Assembly (NCBI GenBank): GCA_937928015.1
Contig: CALFXA010000132.1
Coordinates: forward strand, 1 to 37,080
DNA length: 37,080 nt
Direction: 5' to 3'
Origin: an uncultured Anaerolineales bacterium
Lineage (GTDB): Bacteria; Chloroflexota; Anaerolineae; Anaerolineales; Villigracilaceae
Position numbers and translations under genes: made by a program. Below the pieces are notes generated by a model, which searched no databases, was not told the origin of the DNA, and saw only the letters and a list, made by a program, of their open reading frames with translations. Shown piece by piece: positions 1 through 8,796 of the stretch; the first letter of the stretch is position 1; each line of letters opens with the position of its first letter.

Positions 1-269
1 ATACGCTGTGGATCGTGCCATTCCCATACTGGGTCGATACGCGCCTGCCGGGTGTGTGGGCGGGCGTCCCCAACCGCGACTTCGCGTTGTTCAAGGAAAA
101 CCTGGCAGATTCACTTTCTGCGCCCTTCCCTAAATTGTTCATTTACTGGCCCGAAGACACCGAGGCCGAGACCCTCCTCAAGAGCCTGTACCCGCAGGGC
201 ACCATCACCCGCTATTCCTCGAAGGTGGACCCGAGCAAGGACTTCATGATTTTCTTCGCGGAGAAATAA
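1..269 (+). CDS. C-terminal end of a probable GT39-type membrane glycosyltransferase (5' partial)
   Basis: The reading frame is open from base 3 to the TAA at 267-269, so the start lies upstream of the window and only about 88 codons are visible. The visible part is soluble: it contains a PYWVDTRLPG stretch and ends in FFAEK. From memory, a VPYPYWVDTR-like segment is typical of the C-terminal extracytoplasmic domain of Anaerolineae GT39/ArnT-like proteins, which transfer sugars from polyprenyl-phosphate donors outside the membrane. The next gene starts 10 to 22 bases downstream and has a GT39-like N-terminal half, which fits a glycan-assembly operon. The family call is an inference from a short fragment. 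The GTG at 15 is internal rather than a real start, because coding sequence continues upstream of it. Confidence 0.6.
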   Translation, partial: TLWIVPFPYWVDTRLPGVWAGVPNRDFALFKENLADSLSAPFPKLFIYWPEDTEAETLLKSLYPQGTITRYSSKVDPSKDFMIFFAEK

Positions 270-279
270 CCGCGCAGAC

Positions 280-3200
280 GTGGACACAAAGATGATGCAA
301 AAAGAAGAACGCGCCTGGATCTATGACATTCTGTTGCTGGCCGTGCTGGCGGTGGCGGCCTATTTGCGCTTCACCGGCAGCGACTGGGGCATGCTCGAAC
401 ATCAGCATCCCGACGAACTATTCCTGACATCGGTGACCTACGATATCGCCCCGATTGGCACGTCGACCGATGTGCTTGGCTCCGCACCGACGGCGGCCGC
501 CAACCCGTGGCGCGCCACCTATCCCAACATCTACACGGACTGCAAGGAGTGGGGCGGATATTTCGACACGGCCTGCTCGCCGCTTAATCCGCATAACCGC
601 GGGCACAGCTTCTATACTTATGGCACGCTGCCGCTGGTCCTGGTGCGTTACTCGGCAGATTGGATCACACAGCTCGCGCATGTGGAGCAACTCTCGGCCT
701 GGGTCAAGCCGGTCACCGACCTGAAGCAGTTTGGACGTCAGTGGTCCGCCCTGGCTGACCTGTTGACCGTGCTGCTGCTCTACTTGATCGTGGCGCGACT
801 CTACAACCGCAAGACGGCACTGCTGGCGGCGGCCTTCTCCGCGTTGGCGGTGATGCAGATTCAGCAGTCGCATTTCTACACCACCGACAATTTCTCCACG
901 TTGTTCATGTTCCTGGCGATCCTGTTCGCCGTGGAGATTCTGGTCTATCGCCGCCCCGAAGGCGCGGAGGATGAGCCGTTCGTCGCCTCGGCCTGGACCT
1001 CCATGTTCCGCGATCCGCTCTTCTGGTTCACGGTGGCATTTGGGGTCGCCTTCGGTATGGCGGTCGCCTCCAAGCTGACGGCGGCTCCGCTGGCCCTGCT
1101 GCTGCCCGCCGCCTTCCTCATGCGCTCCCTGCGTCACGCCGCCGACGACTCGCTCACGCCCGACAAACCCGACCTGACCAAGTTCTGGGTCTACATGATC
1201 ATCGGCGGATTCTTCGCGCTGCTGTCCTTCCGCGTCTTCCAGCCGTACGCCTTCCACGGCGTCTTCTCGCCCAACATGGCCTGGTTCGACAATGTCCGCG
1301 AACAGCGCGCGCAGGCCACGCCCGATTCCGACCTGCCGTGGAATCTCCAGTGGGCGCGCCGCTCGCATCTGTATTCCTTCGAGAACCTGACGACCTGGGG
1401 CTTGGGCCTGCCGCTGGGCATCCTCTCGTGGATGGGTTTCCTGTGGATGGCCTGGCGCATCTTCAAGAAACGGGAGTGGCGTCCGCACTTATTGCTGTGG
1501 GGTTGGACGGCGCTGTACTTCGGCTGGCAGTCGATGCAGTACAACCCGACCATGCGTTACCAGCTGCCCATCTATCCGCTATTGGCGATGATGGCGGCCT
1601 GGTTGGTGTTCGAGGGCTTTCAGAAATTTGTCAGGAATGAGACCAGCCTGGATCGCGATGTTTACTTCTACCTGAATCATGCGGTCCATGCCTTGGGGGT
1701 TGTCGTCCTGGCCTTGGCCGCCGCCTGGGCCTTTGCCTTCCTCAGCATCTACACCCACGACGAGACGCGCATCGCCGCCTCGAAATGGATCTTCCAGAAC
1801 GTGCCTGCGCCGATCAACGTGCACATTCGCACGGCGGATGGCGGCATCTACTCACAGCCGATGCCGTTCTCCGGTGGGCAGATCACGCTCGAGATTCCGT
1901 ATTCGACCGTGCTGGTCCCCAACCGCTCGGGCGAGTTGAAGGAAATCCTGCTCGGCCACGTGGCGGACCTGGCTAATTCGGGCATCCAAACCCTGAGCGT
2001 GACCCTGTCCAGCCAGTCTGCCCCGGAGATCACCGCCACGGCCACCGTCAAGGACGAGTTCCGCCTGTGGCCTGACTCGCGTGGCGGTCCCGTCACCCTG
2101 ACCTTTGCCAAGCCGCTGCCCCTCACGGCGGGCGAGTCGTACAGCGTCACGGTATCGACCAGCGGCGGCTCCATCGTGCTGACGGGATCCTCCGTCATCA
2201 ACGAGACCGACTACGATTTCACCCTGCCGTTCCGCGTGGAGTACGATCCCTTCGGCGGCCTGTATCGCGGCGACTTGAACCTGCAAGTCTACTGGGACGA
2301 TAACACCGACAAACTCGTGCGCCTGGTCGATTCGCTCAACCAGGGCGACTACATCTTCATCCCCACCAATCACCAGTACGGACAGATCACACGCCTGCCT
2401 GAGCGTTATCCGCTGACGACGGAATACTACCGTCAGTTGATCGGCTGCCCCGCGGGCGAGGACATCATCCGCTGTTACCGCGTCGCCGAGCCGGGCACCT
2501 TCCAGGGTAACCTGGGCTACGACCTGGTGGCGGTCTTCACCTCCTATCCCACGCTGGGCCCGGTCTCCATCAACGACCAGGCGGCGGAAGAAGCCTTCAC
2601 CTTCTACGATCATCCCAAGGTGTTGATCTTCAAGAAAAGCGCAAACTACGATCCCACCAAGGTGCAGGCCATCCTTGGGGCGGTGGACCTGACCCGTGCG
2701 GTGCATCTCACGCCGCGCCAGGCCAACTCGTATCAATACAAGGACCTGCTGCTTCCGCCCGATAGCTGGAATCAGCAACAGGCGGGCGGTACCTGGTCGC
2801 AGTTATTCAGTTACGATGCCCTCCAGAATCGTTATCCCGTGCTTGGATTGCTTTTCTGGTATCTCTTCATCTTCGCCCTCGGCGTGGTGACGTATCCGCT
2901 GGCGCGGCTGGCCCTGCCCGGGCTGGGCGTGAACGCGTACGCGTTGAGCCGCATCCTCGGCTTGGCGCTGCTGGCTTATTTCTCGTGGCTGGCGGGTTCC
3001 GTCGGGTTGACGTATTCGCGGCTGACGATTGGTCTGGTACTCGCCGGGTTGACGGCGGCAGGCCTGAGCGTCGGCTGGATGAAGCGCGGGCAACTGCTCG
3101 AAGAGTGGCGGACTCACCGTCGCTTTTTCCTGACCGTCGAGCTGATCTTCCTTGGCTTCTTCCTCTTCGACCTGTTGGTGCGCCTCGGCAACCCCGACCT

Positions 3201-5271
3201 GTGGCATCCCGCCAAGGGCGGCGAGCGTCCGATGGATTTCTCGTACTTCAATGCGGTGTTGAAGAGCAGTTCCTTCCCCGCTTATGACCCGTGGTTTGCG
3301 GGCGGCTATATCAACTACTACTATTATGGTTTCGTGCTGGTGGGCACGCCGGTGAAATGGCTCGGCATCGTGCCGTCCATTGCGTATAACCTGATCCTGC
3401 CGACATTGTTCGCGATGGTGGCGTTGGGTGCGTTCGCGGTGGTGCATTCCCTGTTGCAGGGGACGCTCAAGCCGTCCGCCGACGGGGACGAACGTCCGCT
3501 GAATCTGCCGCTAGTGGCGGGCCTGGCCGCTTCGATGATGACCGTGGCCCTCGGCAACCTCGGGACGATCCGCATGATCTACCAGGGCTTTCAGCGCATG
3601 GCCGCCCCGGGCGGGATCATCGACAACGCCAACATCCTCCAGCGGATGATCTGGGCTGTGCAGGGTTTCTTCAATTCGCTGACCGGCGGGATGCTGCCCT
3701 TCGGGCGTGGCGACTGGTACTGGAATCCGAGCCGCGTGATGCCGCCCGACGACATGGCCATCACCGAGTTCCCGCTGTTTACCTTCCTCTATAGCGACCT
3801 GCACGCGCACATGATCGTCCTGTCGCTGGCGCTGTTCGTGCTGGCCTGGGCCGTGTCGCTAATCAAGACCCGCGCGAAGATGTCCCGCCTCGAATGGCTG
3901 GCCTCCTTCTTCGTAGGCGGAGTGATGGTGGGCGCGATCTACCCCACCAACCTCTCGGACATCTACACCTACCTGTTGCTGGCCGTGATCGTGCTTGCGT
4001 ACGTGTTGTGGTTCCATGTGGGTGAGGTGCGCATCTCCTGGCTGCCCGAGTGGATTCCCGCCCTGCTGCGCCGCGTCGGCGTGATCGTCGTGGGTGTGGT
4101 CGCACTGGTGGGACTCTCCTATTTGCTGTATGAGCCTTACCGCTACTGGTACGCGCAATCCTACGGCTCCGTCATCCCGTGGACGGGACAGCATACGCCC
4201 ATCTGGTCGTACCTCGCGCATTGGGGCCTGTTCCTGTTCATTATCTTCTCCTGGCTGATTTGGGAGACGCGCGAATGGATGGCCGCTACACCCGTCTCTG
4301 CGTTGGGCAGGCTGCGCCCGTACGTGCTGTTGATCGAAGGCGTGCTGGCGGTATTCCTGGCTGCACTGGTGTATCTGCTCTTCAAGGGTGTGGAGGTCGC
4401 CTGGCTGGCCCTGCCGCTGGCGGCCTGGGCGGGACTCCTGCTCCTGCGGCCTGCTCAATCTGACGAGAAGCGGTTGATCCTGTTCCTGATCGGCACGGCC
4501 CTGGTCATCACCCTGGTGGTGGAAGTGGTCGTGGCGGTCGGTGACATCGGCCGCATGAACACGGTCTTCAAGTTCTACCTGCAAGTCTGGTTGATGCTGG
4601 CCGTCAGTGCGGCGGCGGCCTTGGGCTGGCTACTGGCCGAAGTCGGACGCTGGCGCCCGGGCTGGCGCGGATTCTTCCAGGGCGGGTTGGTCGCGTTGTT
4701 TGCGGGAGCCTTCCTCTTTACCTTCACCGCCACCGCCGATAAGATCAGCGACCGCATGAATCCGTTGGCCCCGCACACGCTCGACTCAATGGACTACATG
4801 AAGTCTGCCACCTATGCCGAGTTTGGCCGCGACATGGACCTGAGCCAGGATTACCGCGCCATCCGCTGGCTGCAAGACAACGTCCAGGGTTCGCCCGTCA
4901 TCGTCGAGGCCGCGCCCGCGGGCGTGCAGTACACCTGGCTCTCGCGCATGACCATCTACACCGGCCTGCCCGGCGTGGTGGGCTGGCAGTGGCATCAACA
5001 ACAGCAGCGCGTCCAGTTCTCGCAACAGGTCATCGACCGCGGCGTGGAAGTGGATGCCTTCTACAACACGCCTGACCCCGACGCAGCCCAGGCCTTCCTG
5101 CGCAAGTACAATGTGCGTTATATCATCGTCGGGCAGTTGGAGCGCGGCAAGTACGCGCCCGTCGACCCGAGCCTGCCCAACGGCCTGCAAAAGTTCGAAG
5201 ACATGAACGGCGTGCTGTGGCAGGAAGTCTATCGCGACGGTGAGACCGTCATCTATCAGGTGCTGCCATGA
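280..5271 (+). CDS. Giant GT39-like/DUF2298 fusion membrane protein
   Basis: This 1663-residue polytopic membrane protein has two halves. The N-terminal half (about 1-500) looks like a GT-C/GT39 glycosyltransferase: an early TM helix is followed by an HPDE motif with Asp45-Glu46, the usual acidic catalytic pair, then many TM helices. Residues about 505-720 look extracytoplasmic and beta-rich. From about 850 a second multi-TM block has the hallmarks of DUF2298 (Chlor_Arch_YYY): a YYYYGF stretch, SDLHAH at Asp1173 and RMNTVFKFY at Arg1425. The C-terminal part (about 1520-1663) is soluble. The likely role is transfer of a lipid-linked sugar in envelope glycan assembly; substrate unknown. The start is uncertain: GTG at 280, or ATG at 292 or 295. 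It overlaps the next gene by 4 bases (ATGA). Confidence 0.85.
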   Translation: MDTKMMQKEERAWIYDILLLAVLAVAAYLRFTGSDWGMLEHQHPDELFLTSVTYDIAPIGTSTDVLGSAPTAAANPWRATYPNIYTDCKEWGGYFDTACSPLNPHNRGHSFYTYGTLPLVLVRYSADWITQLAHVEQLSAWVKPVTDLKQFGRQWSALADLLTVLLLYLIVARLYNRKTALLAAAFSALAVMQIQQSHFYTTDNFSTLFMFLAILFAVEILVYRRPEGAEDEPFVASAWTSMFRDPLFWFTVAFGVAFGMAVASKLTAAPLALLLPAAFLMRSLRHAADDSLTPDKPDLTKFWVYMIIGGFFALLSFRVFQPYAFHGVFSPNMAWFDNVREQRAQATPDSDLPWNLQWARRSHLYSFENLTTWGLGLPLGILSWMGFLWMAWRIFKKREWRPHLLLWGWTALYFGWQSMQYNPTMRYQLPIYPLLAMMAAWLVFEGFQKFVRNETSLDRDVYFYLNHAVHALGVVVLALAAAWAFAFLSIYTHDETRIAASKWIFQNVPAPINVHIRTADGGIYSQPMPFSGGQITLEIPYSTVLVPNRSGELKEILLGHVADLANSGIQTLSVTLSSQSAPEITATATVKDEFRLWPDSRGGPVTLTFAKPLPLTAGESYSVTVSTSGGSIVLTGSSVINETDYDFTLPFRVEYDPFGGLYRGDLNLQVYWDDNTDKLVRLVDSLNQGDYIFIPTNHQYGQITRLPERYPLTTEYYRQLIGCPAGEDIIRCYRVAEPGTFQGNLGYDLVAVFTSYPTLGPVSINDQAAEEAFTFYDHPKVLIFKKSANYDPTKVQAILGAVDLTRAVHLTPRQANSYQYKDLLLPPDSWNQQQAGGTWSQLFSYDALQNRYPVLGLLFWYLFIFALGVVTYPLARLALPGLGVNAYALSRILGLALLAYFSWLAGSVGLTYSRLTIGLVLAGLTAAGLSVGWMKRGQLLEEWRTHRRFFLTVELIFLGFFLFDLLVRLGNPDLWHPAKGGERPMDFSYFNAVLKSSSFPAYDPWFAGGYINYYYYGFVLVGTPVKWLGIVPSIAYNLILPTLFAMVALGAFAVVHSLLQGTLKPSADGDERPLNLPLVAGLAASMMTVALGNLGTIRMIYQGFQRMAAPGGIIDNANILQRMIWAVQGFFNSLTGGMLPFGRGDWYWNPSRVMPPDDMAITEFPLFTFLYSDLHAHMIVLSLALFVLAWAVSLIKTRAKMSRLEWLASFFVGGVMVGAIYPTNLSDIYTYLLLAVIVLAYVLWFHVGEVRISWLPEWIPALLRRVGVIVVGVVALVGLSYLLYEPYRYWYAQSYGSVIPWTGQHTPIWSYLAHWGLFLFIIFSWLIWETREWMAATPVSALGRLRPYVLLIEGVLAVFLAALVYLLFKGVEVAWLALPLAAWAGLLLLRPAQSDEKRLILFLIGTALVITLVVEVVVAVGDIGRMNTVFKFYLQVWLMLAVSAAAALGWLLAEVGRWRPGWRGFFQGGLVALFAGAFLFTFTATADKISDRMNPLAPHTLDSMDYMKSATYAEFGRDMDLSQDYRAIRWLQDNVQGSPVIVEAAPAGVQYTWLSRMTIYTGLPGVVGWQWHQQQQRVQFSQQVIDRGVEVDAFYNTPDPDAAQAFLRKYNVRYIIVGQLERGKYAPVDPSLPNGLQKFEDMNGVLWQEVYRDGETVIYQVLP

Positions 5272-5624
5272 CCATCTATCACATCACCTCGCGCGCCGAG
5301 TGGGAAGACGCCCAACGCCACGGCGAATACGTCGCGCCCAGCCTGACGGGCGAAGGCTTCATCCATTGCTCCACGGCGGGACAGGTTCCGCACGTGGCGA
5401 ATGCCTTCTATCGCGGGCGGACCGACCTCGTGTTGCTGGTCATTGATGAAACGGCGACCAGCTCCGAGGTCCGCTGGGAGCCGCCTGCGGGACCGCCCGC
5501 GGCGGGCATCTCGGAAGCGGACCTGTTTCCGCACATCTACGGCCCGATCAATCTGGGGGCCGTCACCCGCGTCCTGGACTTCCAGCCTGATTCCGCTGGG
5601 ATGTTTTCTCTACCCCTGGAGTGA
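5268..5624 (+). CDS. DUF952 family protein
   Basis: This 118-residue soluble protein has the DUF952 pattern: it opens with an IYHIT strand, has EGFIHCS near residue 27, and ends with an LFPHIYGPINLGAV segment that includes the conserved HIYGPI signature. DUF952 proteins are small and of unknown biochemical function; some are annotated as glutathione S-transferase-associated, without firm proof. The ATG overlaps the stop of the giant membrane protein by 4 bases, which implies translational coupling. The following GNAT gene begins 4 bases after its stop, so the three genes probably share a transcript. Nothing in the sequence links it directly to glycan synthesis. Confidence 0.9.
   Translation: MTIYHITSRAEWEDAQRHGEYVAPSLTGEGFIHCSTAGQVPHVANAFYRGRTDLVLLVIDETATSSEVRWEPPAGPPAAGISEADLFPHIYGPINLGAVTRVLDFQPDSAGMFSLPLE
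5618..5621 (+). promoter_or_regulatory. Ribosome binding site fixing the GNAT start
   Basis: GGAG lies 7 bases before the GTG at 5629 and overlaps the end of the DUF952 gene. It supports the GTG over the longer open frame, which reaches back to 5401 inside DUF952 and would add unrelated residues. Confidence 0.7.
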
Positions 5625-5628
5625 TTCC

Positions 5629-6243
5629 GTGTCCGCGCTGACGATCCGCCCTGCCCGCCCCGAGGATGTGGATGTGGCCGTCCCCGTCCTGCGCGACTCG
5701 ATGGGCGGCCTGGCCGACTATCTCTACAGTGGCGATCCGCGCCACTCGGTGGATCGTTACCTGGCGCGCATGTTCAAGATCGGCGGACATCGTTTTTCGT
5801 GGGACCGTTCCTTCATCGCCGAAGCGGACGGGCGCGCGGCTGGGATGTTGCTCAGTTACCCGGGCCGTGAGATCAATGCTTTGCAGATGGCCTTTATTCT
5901 GCGCCTGCCCGAGTTGTACCGCTGGAGCGCGCCGCGCGTGTTGTGGCGCGCGGCGGGACTCCTGAACGCGCCCGAGACCGACGCGGACGAATATTACGTC
6001 AGCAATATCGGCATCCTGCCCGAGTTCCAGAATCGCGGCTATGGCGCGGAGTTGATGGCCTTCGCCGAGGATCAGGCCCGCGCGGCGCACTTGCCCGAAT
6101 GCGGCCTGTCTGTGGACGAGGGCAATCACGGCGCGGTCCGCTTTTACGAGCGGCTCGGGTATAAAATAGTCTTCTCGAAGACTTTCTCTGGCATGATGGC
6201 CCGCTACGAAAGCGGGTATCATCGCATGGTCAAAATACTCTAA
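5629..6243 (+). CDS. GNAT family N-acetyltransferase
   Basis: This protein of about 204 residues has the GNAT fold signatures. It opens with the TIRPARPED strand/turn common to the family. Motif A is present as NIGILPEFQNRGYGAEL, with the Q/R-x-x-G-x-G acetyl-CoA pyrophosphate loop. Motif B is present as NHGAVRFYERLGY. The acceptor cannot be read from sequence; family members acetylate amines on small molecules, peptides or ribosomal proteins. A GTG start at 5629 is chosen because a GGAG sits 7 bases upstream and the GNAT homology begins immediately. It closes the first gene group: a hairpin at 6256-6276 follows. Confidence 0.88.
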   Translation: MSALTIRPARPEDVDVAVPVLRDSMGGLADYLYSGDPRHSVDRYLARMFKIGGHRFSWDRSFIAEADGRAAGMLLSYPGREINALQMAFILRLPELYRWSAPRVLWRAAGLLNAPETDADEYYVSNIGILPEFQNRGYGAELMAFAEDQARAAHLPECGLSVDEGNHGAVRFYERLGYKIVFSKTFSGMMARYESGYHRMVKIL

Positions 6244-6255
6244 CCTTCCCCCGAC

Positions 6256-6276
6256 CTCTCTCCCGCGGGGAGAGGG
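6256..6276 (+). repeat. Short intergenic palindrome (7-bp perfect stem, 3-base loop)
   Basis: CTCTCCC at 6258-6264 pairs with GGGAGAG at 6268-6274 around GCG, and one wobble plus one further pair extend the stem. It lies between the GNAT gene and the next DUF2298 gene. There is no U-tract, so a classical intrinsic terminator is not well supported. The form resembles short interspersed palindromes seen between genes in many bacteria. Confidence 0.55.
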
Positions 6277-6309
6277 ACGCCATTTCCTAGGTTCAACTCG
6301 ATTTCACCC

Positions 6310-8787
6310 ATGACCTCTTTCCTCTCCTGGTATCTTTTCATCACCCTGCTCGGCTGGCTGACTTTCCCGCTGGCCTATCGACTCTTCCCTGCGCTGGCTG
6401 ATCGCGGCTATGCCCTGTCGCGCGCGGCGGGGCTGTTGTTGTGGGGCTTCCTCTTCTGGTGGATGGCGTCGCTCGGTATCGTGATGAACGACCTGGGTGG
6501 ACTGCTGCTGGCCCTGGCCATCCTGGCGGGACTGAGCGTCTGGGCCATCCTCGACCGGCGAGATGAGGTGGTGGATTTCGTGAAGCGGGGATGGAAGCTC
6601 ATCCTCACCACCGAAGTTCTCTTCCTGCTGGCCTTCGCCTTCATGGCTTACGTCCGCGCGGCCAACCCCGATATCCTCGGCACTGAGAAACCGATGGAGC
6701 TGGCTTTCATCAATGCCATCTTGCGCTCGCCCACCTTCCCGCCGCGTGACCCGTGGCTGTCGGGTTGGTCCATCTCGTATTACTACTTCGGCTATGTGCT
6801 GACCGCCATGCTGGCGCGTATCACGTCTGTGGCGGGCACGGCAGCCTTCAACTTGATGCTGGCGCTGGTCTTCGGCCTGGCCGCCATCGGTGCGTACGGA
6901 GTCCTCTACAATCTGCTGGCTGCCGTGCATCCTCCCAAGTCAGCGGACGAGGATCACCGTCCACCTTCGGTTCTGCTGCCCTTGCTGGCTCCGACCTTCC
7001 TGCTGTTGGTCTCCAACGTGGAAGGCTTCCTTGAGATCCTGCATCGCCGCGGACTGTTCTGGACCTTCAACGCCGACGGTTCGGCTACATCTCCCTTCTG
7101 GACCTGGCTCGACATCCGCGACTTGAACCAGGCGCCGACCCTGCCCCTGGGCGGAGTCCCCCAACGCTTCTGGTGGTGGTGGCGTGCCTCACGTGTCATC
7201 CAGGATACCACCCTGAGCGGCGACTGGAAGGAGATCATCGACGAATTCCCCGCCTTCTCCTTCGTGTTGGGTGACCTGCATCCGCACGTGCTGGCCCTGC
7301 CCTTCGGCCTGCTGGTGGTGGCGGTGGCGCTCAACCTGTTCCTCGGCGGTTGGCGCGGCTCGATCCCTGTGCCCTTCCTCGGCACGCGGATTCGCATCTC
7401 GCCGCTGGGCTTCGTTACATCCGCGCTGGTGTTGGGCGGGCTGGCCTTCCTCAACGTCTGGGACATCCTCGCGGCGGGCACGTTGGTGGCCTTCGCGTAT
7501 CTGCTCTTCTGTGTCCGCGAAGACGGCTGGAGTTGGGCGCGCCTCGAAGACTTGCTGCTCTTCGGTCTGCCTCTGGCGATTTCCGCCTTCCTGTTGTACC
7601 TGCCGTTCTACGTGGGCTTCTCCTCGCAGGCGGGTGGATTGCTGCCCAACCTGGTGGCCCCCTCGCGCGGCGCCCAACTGTGGGTCATGTTCGGGACTCT
7701 CTTCCTGCCGCTCTTTGTCTTTCTGATCTGGCTGATTTTCACCCGCCGTGGCGCGAACTGGCTCCCCGCCTTGTATGTGACCCTGGGGCTGCCCTTGCTC
7801 CTGTGGGTCTTGTCCTGGCTGTTGGGATGGGCCGCCATCATGGTGCGCCCGGATGTTGCTCAGATGTTTCTCGCCGCGCAGGGCGTGAGCGATACCCCCG
7901 CGCTCTTCGTGGCCGCTTCAGCCCGCCGCCTGTTGACGATTGGCGGACTGCTCACGCTGATGGCGCTGCTCTTCCCAGCGCTGGCCTTCCTCTTCCAGAA
8001 GCGGGACGAGGTCCCGGTCGACGAAACGGAACCCGCCGCCCCGTCCCTTGACTCGACTCCCTTTGTCCTCCTGCTCATCCTGTGGGGTCTGCTGTTCGTG
8101 ATTCTGCCCGAGTTCCTGTATCTTCAGGATCAGTTCGGCTGGCGTATGAATACCATCTTCAAGTTCTATTACCAGGCCTGGATGTGGTGGAGCCTGGCGG
8201 CCTCTTTCGGCATCGCCGTAATGTGGAAGCGCCTGCGCCCGGTCCCGAACGTGATCTTCTCGGTGTTCGTCGCCGGTATCCTCGTGGTCGGATTGGCCTA
8301 TCCCGTCATGGCCTTCCCGAACAAGACCAACGACTTCAAGGTCTTCAGTCTTGACGACTTCGACCGTGTCAAACGTGACTCGCCCGACGAGGCCGCCGCC
8401 ATGCAATTCCTGTTGAACGCGGGGGATGGTGTGGTGGCTGAGGCCAGCCTGGTCACAGCCAGTTATAGCGGCTACTCGCGCATCTCCACTTATACGGGAT
8501 TGCCGACCGTCATCGGCTGGCCCATGCACGAGGGGCAGTGGCGCGGCACATCCGAGCCGCAGGGTAACCGCCTGAACGACTTGATCGCGCTCTATTCCAC
8601 GCCCGACTGGTCCACCGCGCGCCAGATCATTGAGATGTACCACATCCGCTACATCGTAATCGGCTATCTGGAACGTACCACCTATACGGTGGAGGAACAG
8701 AAGTTCTTCAATAACCTGCCCATCGTCTTCCAGAATCCCAGCGTGACCATCTACGAGGCGCCGCAGTCCGCCGGCGAAAACAGGTAA
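6310..8787 (+). CDS. Stand-alone DUF2298 (Chlor_Arch_YYY-type) membrane protein
   Basis: This 825-residue polytopic protein aligns by eye with the second half of the giant fusion at 280-5271. Shared marks, in order: an N-terminal SWYLFI...GWLTFPLAYRLFP helix, SYYYFGYVL, GDLHPH at Asp322, RMNTIFKFYYQ at Arg612, and a soluble C-terminal tail with YTGLPTVIGWPMH and IRYIVIGYLE. The conserved DLH(A/P)H and RMNT motifs probably form the active or donor-binding region, though the reaction is not established. It is inferred to act with the neighbouring GT-C proteins on lipid-linked sugars. No good ribosome binding site precedes the ATG at 6310. The stop overlaps a TAAAAT box that may serve the next gene. 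Confidence 0.87.
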   Translation: MTSFLSWYLFITLLGWLTFPLAYRLFPALADRGYALSRAAGLLLWGFLFWWMASLGIVMNDLGGLLLALAILAGLSVWAILDRRDEVVDFVKRGWKLILTTEVLFLLAFAFMAYVRAANPDILGTEKPMELAFINAILRSPTFPPRDPWLSGWSISYYYFGYVLTAMLARITSVAGTAAFNLMLALVFGLAAIGAYGVLYNLLAAVHPPKSADEDHRPPSVLLPLLAPTFLLLVSNVEGFLEILHRRGLFWTFNADGSATSPFWTWLDIRDLNQAPTLPLGGVPQRFWWWWRASRVIQDTTLSGDWKEIIDEFPAFSFVLGDLHPHVLALPFGLLVVAVALNLFLGGWRGSIPVPFLGTRIRISPLGFVTSALVLGGLAFLNVWDILAAGTLVAFAYLLFCVREDGWSWARLEDLLLFGLPLAISAFLLYLPFYVGFSSQAGGLLPNLVAPSRGAQLWVMFGTLFLPLFVFLIWLIFTRRGANWLPALYVTLGLPLLLWVLSWLLGWAAIMVRPDVAQMFLAAQGVSDTPALFVAASARRLLTIGGLLTLMALLFPALAFLFQKRDEVPVDETEPAAPSLDSTPFVLLLILWGLLFVILPEFLYLQDQFGWRMNTIFKFYYQAWMWWSLAASFGIAVMWKRLRPVPNVIFSVFVAGILVVGLAYPVMAFPNKTNDFKVFSLDDFDRVKRDSPDEAAAMQFLLNAGDGVVAEASLVTASYSGYSRISTYTGLPTVIGWPMHEGQWRGTSEPQGNRLNDLIALYSTPDWSTARQIIEMYHIRYIVIGYLERTTYTVEEQKFFNNLPIVFQNPSVTIYEAPQSAGENR

Positions 8788-8790
8788 AAT
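8785..8790 (+). promoter_or_regulatory. Candidate -10 box for a leaderless transcript of the 8797 gene
   Basis: TAAAAT ends 6 bases before the ATG at 8797, so transcription would begin at or next to the start codon. There is no Shine-Dalgarno sequence in the 9-base gap. No clear -35 element is visible, and the box overlaps the upstream stop codon, so this is tentative. Confidence 0.4.
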
Positions 8791-8796
8791 ACTTCC

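Noticed and set aside
5401..5628. Upstream extension of the GNAT gene
   Set aside because: It overlaps DUF952 entirely, is Arg/Ser/Pro-rich, and the GNAT homology starts at 5629.
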